A DNA stretch of 21,718 nucleotides from Methanobacteriota archaeon (GTDB lineage Archaea > Hydrothermarchaeota > Hydrothermarchaeia > Hydrothermarchaeales > JACQPM01), in the NCBI GenBank assembly GCA_016207475.1, contig JACQPM010000077.1, positions 1 to 21,718 on the forward strand, in the 5' to 3' direction. How positions within the stretch are numbered: the first letter of the stretch is position 1; every line of letters starts with the position of its first letter. A program made the translations under genes and the position numbers. A model generated the notes under the pieces. The model ran no database searches. It was not told the origin of the DNA and saw only the letters and a program-made list of their open reading frames with translations. Below are positions 14,073-20,350 of this stretch, piece after piece.

Positions 14073-15349
14073 GGCAGTCTTCCCCTCTGTTTCCGCTCTT
14101 CTACCAGCCTGCTCGCCTTTCCAGGGTCCAGCGTCTCCCAGGTGAGGGGTATCGTGCTGGGGGCGTCCCAGAGCTCCTCGAAATACTCCGCCGCTTTGCC
14201 TGCCAGGGCCTCGTCCCTCATCCAGACCCCTGCCTCGTAGTTCTCCCAGAGGCCCGTCTGGGTGAGGTTGACAGAGGAGACGAGGAGCTCCTTCCGATCC
14301 ACCACCACCATCTTCGCGTGGACGTTGTCGTTCATCCTTATGGTCTCTGGCGGGAACATGGTGAGGAACCTCCTCAAGGCGAAGACCTGCTTCTTGTTCT
14401 CCGTCACCTCAGCCCTCGTCCCAAACTTGACCCTCTCGTAGGAGGGCCAGGTGACGATCCTCACCTTTATGCCTCTGTCCACCAGGGGCTTTATAGTACC
14501 TGTTATCCAGTCCACATAGAATATCCAGGGGGAAGTGATGAGCACCTCCACCTGGGCGCCTCTCAGCATCTCCTCCAGCCGGGCTATGAAAGTGCTATCC
14601 CCGGGAATGTTCTTTATGAACTCCCTTGGGACCGTGAGACGCCTCCTCCCATACCGGAAGTAGCCTACCCAGGCGCTGGCCAGGACGGCAAAGACCAGGA
14701 GGGCCGCGACTAGGGCCGGTAAGTTCGGACGGGAGGCGTACTCTGCCAGGACCGAGAACTCCTCCCCCGGCATGATGAATTCCCTCCCCCACACCACCCT
14801 CTTCCTCCCGCCTTCCTCCAGGATCCCGGCCCCGGGATCTACCTTGAGAATCTCGTAGGTGTACAGTCCCTCCCGGGGGAGTCTCACGGAGATCTCCAAC
14901 CTCCTTATGGGCCACTCCTTGAGGTTCCCCTCGATGTCCCTGAACCGGTATCTGCCATCTATCCTCTCGGTCAGCCCTTCCCCCGCCAGCCCGATGTCTA
15001 TACGGTAGCTCTCCCTGGGGCTGAAGAGCCTCTCGAAGTGGAAGGTGAGGAGCTTCTCCCCCTCCCTCTCGAAGGTATTGTACCACAGGCTCCCGGCGGG
15101 GGTATCGCTCACCTCCAAGACCCTTATATTCGCCCGCTTCAGGAAGAACTCGAAGGAGTAATTGAGGAATACCGGAGTATCCTTGGTATTCCCGAAGGTG
15201 TAGGTGAGGAGGATCGAGCCGTCGGTGAGGGTATGGAGGTCGTACTCTATGGCCACCTCCTCTGTCACGCCGCTCTCCATAACCGTCTCCGCCGCCGATA
15301 CAGGGGCCGCAAAGAGGAGAATAGAGGCGAGAAGGTAGAGGATCCTCAT
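14069..15349 (-). CDS. Exported beta-rich domain + membrane helix + single-HKD PLD domain
   Basis: 426 aa. Signal peptide about 1-19 (A-P-V-S-A). A beta-rich ectodomain follows to about 205, then a membrane helix near 210-230 and a basic stop-transfer segment, then a cytoplasmic PLD-like domain (about 245-395) with one HKD motif, H344-A-K-M-V-V-V-D351, and the following S-S-V-N-L-T-Q. Single-HKD proteins usually dimerise to form the active site; phospholipase, nuclease or transferase activity cannot be told apart here. The longer frame begins at ATG 15376, but that overlaps the TATA box; ATG 15349 lies about 29 bp from the TATA centre and starts exactly at the signal peptide, so a near-leaderless start there is preferred. 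First gene of an operon with the monoheme cytochrome. Confidence 0.87.
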   Translation of the reverse strand: MRILYLLASILLFAAPVSAAETVMESGVTEEVAIEYDLHTLTDGSILLTYTFGNTKDTPVFLNYSFEFFLKRANIRVLEVSDTPAGSLWYNTFEREGEKLLTFHFERLFSPRESYRIDIGLAGEGLTERIDGRYRFRDIEGNLKEWPIRRLEISVRLPREGLYTYEILKVDPGAGILEEGGRKRVVWGREFIMPGEEFSVLAEYASRPNLPALVAALLVFAVLASAWVGYFRYGRRRLTVPREFIKNIPGDSTFIARLEEMLRGAQVEVLITSPWIFYVDWITGTIKPLVDRGIKVRIVTWPSYERVKFGTRAEVTENKKQVFALRRFLTMFPPETIRMNDNVHAKMVVVDRKELLVSSVNLTQTGLWENYEAGVWMRDEALAGKAAEYFEELWDAPSTIPLTWETLDPGKASRLVEERKQRGRLP

Positions 15350-15374
15350 CCCGAGGCAGATTTTAGAACTCGGC

Positions 15375-15383
15375 ATATATAAC
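15375..15383 (-). promoter_or_regulatory. TATA box for the PLD-domain/monoheme operon
   Basis: The minus strand reads CGTTATATATGCC around this site. Spacing to ATG 15349 predicts a message with only a few leader bases. It is divergent from the duplicated promoter of the pentaheme operon. Confidence 0.6.
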
Positions 15384-15406
15384 GGTTTGGTGACGCTCCA
15401 CCGCTA

Positions 15407-15437
15407 TTATATAGGGGCATCGGCTTCTTCCTCACAT
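15407..15437 (+). repeat. Promoter repeat, copy 1 (distal)
   Basis: A 31-bp unit beginning TTATATAG and ending CTTCTTCCTCACAT. It matches copy 2 at 15450-15480 in 26 of 31 positions by eye, with a 43-bp period. It contains its own TATA element (CTATTATATAGG, 15404-15415), so it may be a second upstream promoter or a duplicated operator. Confidence 0.7.
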
Positions 15438-15449
15438 AATTGAAAAAAT

Positions 15450-15480
15450 TTATATAGAGGTATCAACTTCTCCCTCACAT
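15450..15480 (+). repeat. Promoter repeat, copy 2 (proximal, likely active promoter)
   Basis: The second copy begins TTATATAG and ends CTTCTCCCTCACAT. It is preceded by TGAAAAAA, a plausible BRE, giving a good archaeal promoter with TATA at 15449-15456. The predicted start is near 15478, about 19 nt before ATG 15497. The pyrimidine-rich CTTCTYCCTCACAT half lies at the expected start site, where a bound repressor would block transcription. Confidence 0.7.
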
Positions 15481-15496
15481 CTCGGTGAGTGATACC

Positions 15497-16246
15497 ATGG
15501 CAGAAGTCAGCGATGTTATGATGCTCTTCGTCCTTGTCGTAGGCTTCCTCGTCATAGGAGGGGCCTCATACTACTTCGTCAACTACAAGTTCGCCGCCGA
15601 TATAACGGAGAAAGACACAAAGATCCAGGACCTGGAGAAGCGCCTATCGGAGAAGGAGAACCAGATAAACACCCTCCGTCAGACCGTATCGGTGCCCCCT
15701 GGAACTACTGGAGCACCCCCATCCAACGCCACCCAGGACGTCAACTGCCTCCTCTGCCACGACCTCAAACTGACCAAGGGCTTCCACATCCCCCAGGCGA
15801 TCATGCGTATCGATGACAAACTCGGCAAACGCCGCCGGATCTGCATCGACTGCCACGGGCCCCTCGGGCCACCCTGGTCTGCCGATAGGCAGATGACAGA
15901 CCTGGCTGACATAACCTACAGCGCCAACGAGAGTGTCTTCCGGTTCCCGAACAAGGTGCCCCACAGCATCCACAAACGGAAGTTGGAGACCGGCGCCGTG
16001 ACCTGCCAGTTCTGCCATGTCGTAGGTGAGGAATTTATAATCCCCAAGGCCGACACCAAGGCGGGGCAGGTCCTCGTCTGCCAGAACTGCAAGGCCCACC
16101 CCGAGGGCGGGAACTACATAACGATCCACGTCGAGTTGAAGGGGCTCAAGTGCACCATCTGTCATACGGGTAGCATCCTAGACATTCACAAAGCCGGTAC
16201 CACGAAGCTGGGTGAGGCAAGGTTGGCGGCACCGGTGGCCCAGTAA
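15497..16246 (+). CDS. Membrane-anchored pentaheme cytochrome c with one CXXCK site
   Basis: 249 aa. An N-terminal membrane helix (about 8-30) is kept as an anchor, followed by a coiled-coil stalk (about 34-64), a P/G/T linker and the heme domain. Sites: C84-L-L-C-H88, C116-I-D-C-H120, C170-Q-F-C-H174, C195-Q-N-C-K199 and C219-T-I-C-H223. The fourth has Lys in place of His, as in the catalytic heme of NrfA nitrite reductases; the protein is otherwise too short for NrfA. It is followed by A-H-P-E-G-G. A GTG at 15485 is in frame, but GGTGAGTGAT places ATG 15497 at good spacing. It is co-transcribed with a polytopic membrane protein, suggesting a quinone- or membrane-linked electron transfer module; this is inference. 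Confidence 0.88.
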   Translation: MAEVSDVMMLFVLVVGFLVIGGASYYFVNYKFAADITEKDTKIQDLEKRLSEKENQINTLRQTVSVPPGTTGAPPSNATQDVNCLLCHDLKLTKGFHIPQAIMRIDDKLGKRRRICIDCHGPLGPPWSADRQMTDLADITYSANESVFRFPNKVPHSIHKRKLETGAVTCQFCHVVGEEFIIPKADTKAGQVLVCQNCKAHPEGGNYITIHVELKGLKCTICHTGSILDIHKAGTTKLGEARLAAPVAQ

Positions 16247-16258
16247 GGGGGTAAAGGC

Positions 16259-16927
16259 ATGGAAGACGATAAGCGCAGAGAGGCGGTCCTCACAGTACTG
16301 CTGGCCCTGTTCAGCGTCCTGCCCATCCTCGCCGTCTTGCTCACGGCTGCTGGAGCCCTTGCCAATAGGCAATTAGTGAAGCTCTCCCTCCCCTTCACCC
16401 TCCTGGTCTACATAGCTATAGGCATCTACGCCTTCAGGAGCCGATTGCAACCCCTCACCAACAAGCTCTGCGTTGGGTTCGGCGCTGGGCTGGCGGGGAC
16501 CCTGGCCTTAAGCATCATCTGGGGGTTAGGCGGCATCAAGGGCTTCGTCAGCATGGCCATGCCATCTTTCCTCGGGAAGCTGGTGGTGGGTTACGAGGCC
16601 GCATCCATGGCCGCCATCGTGGGCTATCTCTACCACTACGCCAACGGTGCCGCCTTCGGCGTCGTCTACGCCCTCCTCTTCGGTAAGGCCCGGTGGATCG
16701 TGGGCCTGGGCTACGGGGCCCTGATCTGGGCCCTCATGATTGTCACCCTCCCCATGCTCGTCATGGGCATTGGCATCGTGGGCGGGCTCAAGGCTATCTC
16801 GGTCTCGGACTTTGCCGTCATATCCCTCTTCGCCCACCTGATCTACGGCGCTGTCCTCGGTCTCCTGGTGGAGCGGTTCGTGACGGAGAAGAGCGTAGTC
16901 CCTGTCATCCTCTATGGGGGAGAGTAG
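16259..16927 (+). CDS. Polytopic membrane protein partnered with the pentaheme cytochrome
   Basis: 222 aa, mostly hydrophobic, with about six membrane helices (near 10-32, 42-60, 70-92, 108-140, 147-175 and 183-206). Two histidines lie in or next to helices: H126 in L-Y-H-Y-A-N-G and H193 in L-F-A-H-L-I-Y-G, within G-rich packing motifs (N-G-A-A-F-G, Y-G-A-V-L-G). It resembles small uncharacterised membrane families of the DUF1440/DUF6789 kind by eye only. The His pair could bind heme b or a quinone, or could be structural. ATG 16259 has GGGGG spaced about 8 nt, and the gene follows the cytochrome stop by 12 bp, so they share one operon. Confidence 0.85.
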   Translation: MEDDKRREAVLTVLLALFSVLPILAVLLTAAGALANRQLVKLSLPFTLLVYIAIGIYAFRSRLQPLTNKLCVGFGAGLAGTLALSIIWGLGGIKGFVSMAMPSFLGKLVVGYEAASMAAIVGYLYHYANGAAFGVVYALLFGKARWIVGLGYGALIWALMIVTLPMLVMGIGIVGGLKAISVSDFAVISLFAHLIYGAVLGLLVERFVTEKSVVPVILYGGE

Positions 16928-16944
16928 TCCCAGTACGGAGGGGA

Positions 16945-16954
16945 AAAGTATATC
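16945..16954 (+). promoter_or_regulatory. TATA-like promoter for the surface protein/hisI/PIN-ATPase genes
   Basis: AAAGTATATC is preceded by a purine-rich GAGGGGA stretch. It predicts a start near 16978, which argues for ATG 16991 with a short leader, or a leaderless TTG at 16979. Confidence 0.5.
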
Positions 16955-16990
16955 ACTAAGCAATATTGAAGGGGCTCCTTGAGTGGGGAA

Positions 16991-19960
16991 ATGAGCAAGT
17001 GGGTCTGGTTTATTCTAGCCTCCCTTCTATCGATACCGGTTGGCTATGCCCTATGTCCCGAACCTACGGAGGTCCTCGCCCACGAGTTCAGGGGTTACGC
17101 CGATAGGACCAGCGGGGGGATAGTCCTCAGCAGCCTCGGGGGCTCCTTCCTCCACGAGGACTTCAACGTATCCGTCAGCCGGGTCTTCGACAACCGATCC
17201 ATCGAGGTCCGCGTCCTGCGGAACGGTGCCGACTACCTATGGACGTCAGTAGAGACCGGAGAGCACCAGGAGCTCCGGCGGCCGGATATACTGATAAAGC
17301 TGAACAGCGCCGACAAGGGGAACAACAGCGCCAACATAAGCGTCTACACCCCTTACTGGGCCAAGCTCACGGTGAACATAACCAACTTCCGCATAAGCGC
17401 GGGGACGAAGGCCGAGTTCCTCCCTGAGGAGCAGTCCTTCCTGGAGTTCTCCCTGATAAACACGGGGGAGCTGGCGGCTGAGAACCTGACTGTAACTCCT
17501 CTCTTCGGGGACTTCCAGATCCTGGACAAGGAGCCCGTCAAGACCTACCCATTTCTATGTGGCTTCAACGACACCTTGAGCAAGGTCATGTACTCCCTCA
17601 AGGCCCCGGCGGGGGTGAGGGGCTCCTTCAACTACTCCATGATCCTGAAGCTGGACTATACCGCCTACAACGTCCAGTCCGACACGAAGACCCAATACAC
17701 CGACTACTACCTCATAAATGCCACCATAGCAGCCCCGGTGGTATCCGTGGAGAGGAGCGTGAGCAACTGGACTCTGGGGGAGTTTGAGAGGCTCAATTAT
17801 CCGAAGATCCGGGTGACGATAAACAACGGGGCCCCCATGGCAGCCATCTTCGCAGGGAACGAGAGCGTCAGGCCGAGCGACCCAGAACCACGAGCTCTCA
17901 ATATAGAGTGGCAGGACCCCGTGGAGCCGGAGTTCACGGTGGAAGGCACCACCTCCTGGAAGGGAGACCTGGCCAACGGTACCTGGGAGGAGTTCAGCTA
18001 CAGGCTCCGGTCCTCAGAGCCCATTATGTGCTCCTACAGATCGAAGGTCACATACCAGGACAAATACGGCTCCAAGTACGTAGCCTTCTCCAGCAACAAG
18101 ACCATGCGATTCGCCCCCTTCCTGGCCTTGGAGAAGGATATAACCAGTACGGACCTGGGCTACGCCGTGGTATACATAGACCCCACAACGAACAAGCTCA
18201 ACGAGAACGTAGTCTGGTCCATCAACCAGACGGAGTGGCTGGAGAGGGGCAACATATCGGTCCTGACCGATGTCAGGCCCAACGTGACCATAAACAGGAC
18301 CGCCAGCGTCAAGGTGCGGATAAAGAACCGGGGGAACACCATAGCCAGGGGGGTCGTGGCCAGGGAGGAGTTCGACGGCCTTGCGGTCACGGGGGGGCCC
18401 ACCCAGTGGTCCGGCGACCTCCCGCCGGGGGAGGAGGCCACCTACGGCTTCGATATCAGGGTCACGAGGCCGGGCCAGCTGACATTTAAGACCAACATCA
18501 GCTACCTGGATGCCAACGTCTCCAGGCTCTTAGAGACCTCCGAGATCGAGAGCAGGTCCCTCAGCTTCTGTGTCAAAGACCTGGTGAATGTCTCCCTCAA
18601 CCAGACCATCGGCTTCAACGGCCTCTACCCCGGCCTATTCATCAATAGGACCTACTCCAAGGTCCTCGCGGACGAGATCGACTACGAGCAGGGGGATAGG
18701 CTCCGGGCCCTGGCCGGATTCGAGTTCGACTACAACCTCACTATCCTGAACAACGGTTCCGATGCCATGCACGACATAATAACCACGGTGGAGATCCTGG
18801 GGATGAAGGCCTCGGAGTTCGGAGGCCCGTTGGTGAGGGGAGCGCCTGTGATCTACCTGAAGGAGCTGGAGGCCAAGTACTTCGGGGACTTGAACACTAC
18901 CCGCAGCAACATGCCCAACGTCACCTACAACTACACCTTCCTCCTCCCAGACCTGGAGAGGGATACCAACTTCACCATGATCACTACCGTGACCTACAAG
19001 GACTTCTTCGGCGATATCCGCACGAAGAATATCAGCACGACCCTCAAAGTCCTCATCCCCCGCGAGGCCTACCTGCGCCTAGCCTCGGAAGGGGAGAACT
19101 TCTTCGTCGCCCTGGACTACGCCAACGAGACCAACCTGGGAGAGTACGGCAGCGCCCTCCTGAAGTTCAGGACCACGGAGTTCGCCACCAGGGGGGATGC
19201 GACCCTGACCCTCGCCATACCACAGGGAATCGAGCTGGCCACCAACAGCTCCCAGTGGACCGGTAAGACGGTGAGGACCATGAGGAAAGGTAACGAGACG
19301 TGGTACGTCTTCACCGGGAACGTGAGCTGGGCAGGGTCCATGGGGCCCAAGGAGGAGCTGCGGTTCCAGATGCTCATCACAGGCGTAAAGTCCGGCCTCT
19401 ACAAGATACCCTTCGTGGCCTCTTTCGGGCGCCAGGTTCTGGGCAATGCCATGGACCTCAAGGTGAAAGGGGCCATCCTGGAGATAACCAAGGCGGTCGA
19501 GAAGTCGACGGTGGATGTGGGCGAGGAGGTCGGGGTCGTCGTGAAGGTGAGGAACCTGGGAGAGGACGCTGCCCTGGAGGTGGTGGTGAAGGACGAGGTA
19601 CCTGCCGGGCTGGAGGCAAAGGGGACCACGGTGGCGAATACCCCCGAGCTCAAGCCCGGCGGGGAGCTCCTCCTGAGGTACTCCTTGAGGTCCAAGAAGG
19701 AGGGGCTCTTCACCCTGGGGAAGGGAAAGGTCCAGTGGGCCGATCGGCTGGGGCAGACATACACGGGGGAGACCCGGGAGATCTCCCTGGAGGTCGGGAA
19801 GGTGGCACCGCCACCCCCGGTTAAGTCCGCAGAGGAGCTGGAGCTCACCAAGGTCCAGCTGGCCCTCGTGATCCTCTTCCTGGTGGCGATCATCGGGGCG
19901 GTCTTCAGGGTCCTCTTCCGCTCCATGCCCTCGCTACCCAAGACGAAGGAGGAGAAGTAG
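16991..19960 (+). CDS. Large sequon-rich surface protein with C-terminal membrane anchor
   Basis: 989 aa from ATG 16991; an in-frame TTG at 16979 would add four residues. Signal peptide about 1-21 (V-G-Y-A, then L-C-P-E-P). The ectodomain is a series of beta-rich repeats of the COG1361/CARDB/DUF11 S-layer-like type, each with phrases such as V-x-I-x-N-x-G or T-I-L-N-N-G-S. The last repeat (about 830-935) is the clearest (V-G-E-E-V-G-V-V-V-K-V-R-N-L-G). About thirty N-X-S/T sequons suggest dense glycosylation. A membrane helix sits near 950-972, with a short basic tail. A role as S-layer-associated or adhesion protein is likely. Its stop is immediately followed by the hisI ATG, an unusual partner for a metabolic gene. 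Confidence 0.87.
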   Translation: MSKWVWFILASLLSIPVGYALCPEPTEVLAHEFRGYADRTSGGIVLSSLGGSFLHEDFNVSVSRVFDNRSIEVRVLRNGADYLWTSVETGEHQELRRPDILIKLNSADKGNNSANISVYTPYWAKLTVNITNFRISAGTKAEFLPEEQSFLEFSLINTGELAAENLTVTPLFGDFQILDKEPVKTYPFLCGFNDTLSKVMYSLKAPAGVRGSFNYSMILKLDYTAYNVQSDTKTQYTDYYLINATIAAPVVSVERSVSNWTLGEFERLNYPKIRVTINNGAPMAAIFAGNESVRPSDPEPRALNIEWQDPVEPEFTVEGTTSWKGDLANGTWEEFSYRLRSSEPIMCSYRSKVTYQDKYGSKYVAFSSNKTMRFAPFLALEKDITSTDLGYAVVYIDPTTNKLNENVVWSINQTEWLERGNISVLTDVRPNVTINRTASVKVRIKNRGNTIARGVVAREEFDGLAVTGGPTQWSGDLPPGEEATYGFDIRVTRPGQLTFKTNISYLDANVSRLLETSEIESRSLSFCVKDLVNVSLNQTIGFNGLYPGLFINRTYSKVLADEIDYEQGDRLRALAGFEFDYNLTILNNGSDAMHDIITTVEILGMKASEFGGPLVRGAPVIYLKELEAKYFGDLNTTRSNMPNVTYNYTFLLPDLERDTNFTMITTVTYKDFFGDIRTKNISTTLKVLIPREAYLRLASEGENFFVALDYANETNLGEYGSALLKFRTTEFATRGDATLTLAIPQGIELATNSSQWTGKTVRTMRKGNETWYVFTGNVSWAGSMGPKEELRFQMLITGVKSGLYKIPFVASFGRQVLGNAMDLKVKGAILEITKAVEKSTVDVGEEVGVVVKVRNLGEDAALEVVVKDEVPAGLEAKGTTVANTPELKPGGELLLRYSLRSKKEGLFTLGKGKVQWADRLGQTYTGETREISLEVGKVAPPPPVKSAEELELTKVQLALVILFLVAIIGAVFRVLFRSMPSLPKTKEEK

Positions 19961-20350
19961 ATGGAACTCTTGGAGAAGGCGAACTTTCGGATAAAAATCG
20001 GCGGGGAGGATCTGGCCATAGGGATAGCCCAGGACCACCTCAACAAGGAGGTGCTGATGGTGGCCTTCGTCAACCGGGAGGCTTTGGCAAAGACCATAGA
20101 GACAGGCAAAGTCCACTACTACAGCACCTCCCGGAAGAAGGTCTGGCTGAAAGGGGAGGAGTCGGGCCATCAACAGACGGTGAAGGATATATTCCTGGAC
20201 TGCGACGGCGACGCCATCCTCTTCCAGGTGGAACAGGTCAAGGCCGCCTGCCACGAAGGCTACCGGTCCTGCTTCTACCGCCGGGCCGTCGGCGATGGCC
20301 TGCGGGTGGTCGGGGAACGGATCTTTGACCCAAAGGAGGTCTATAAATGA
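19961..20350 (+). CDS. hisI: Phosphoribosyl-AMP cyclohydrolase
   Basis: 129 aa, the usual size of free-standing archaeal HisI. It opens the adenine ring of phosphoribosyl-AMP in the third step of histidine synthesis, in the cytosol. Diagnostic motifs: Y-Y-S-T-S-R-K-K-V-W-L-K-G-E-E-S-G-H (53-70); D80-C-D-G-D84, giving the metal-binding aspartates D80, D82 and D84 and zinc ligand C81; and A-A-C97-H-E-G-Y-R-S-C104-F-Y-R-R, giving zinc ligands C97 and C104. There is no HisE fusion. The strong AAGGAGGAG site lies inside the end of the surface-protein gene, 7 nt before the ATG. It overlaps the next gene by ATGA. No other his gene is in the window. Confidence 0.97.
   Translation: MELLEKANFRIKIGGEDLAIGIAQDHLNKEVLMVAFVNREALAKTIETGKVHYYSTSRKKVWLKGEESGHQQTVKDIFLDCDGDAILFQVEQVKAACHEGYRSCFYRRAVGDGLRVVGERIFDPKEVYK

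Noticed and set aside
15350..15376. A nine-residue extension of the PLD-domain protein from ATG 15376
   Set aside because: It overlaps the TATA box, and the signal peptide begins at the ATG at 15349.
15497..16246. NrfA nitrite reductase, because of the CXXCK site
   Set aside because: At 249 aa with a membrane anchor and a coiled-coil stalk it lacks the size and fold expected of NrfA; only the lysine-type heme motif is shared.
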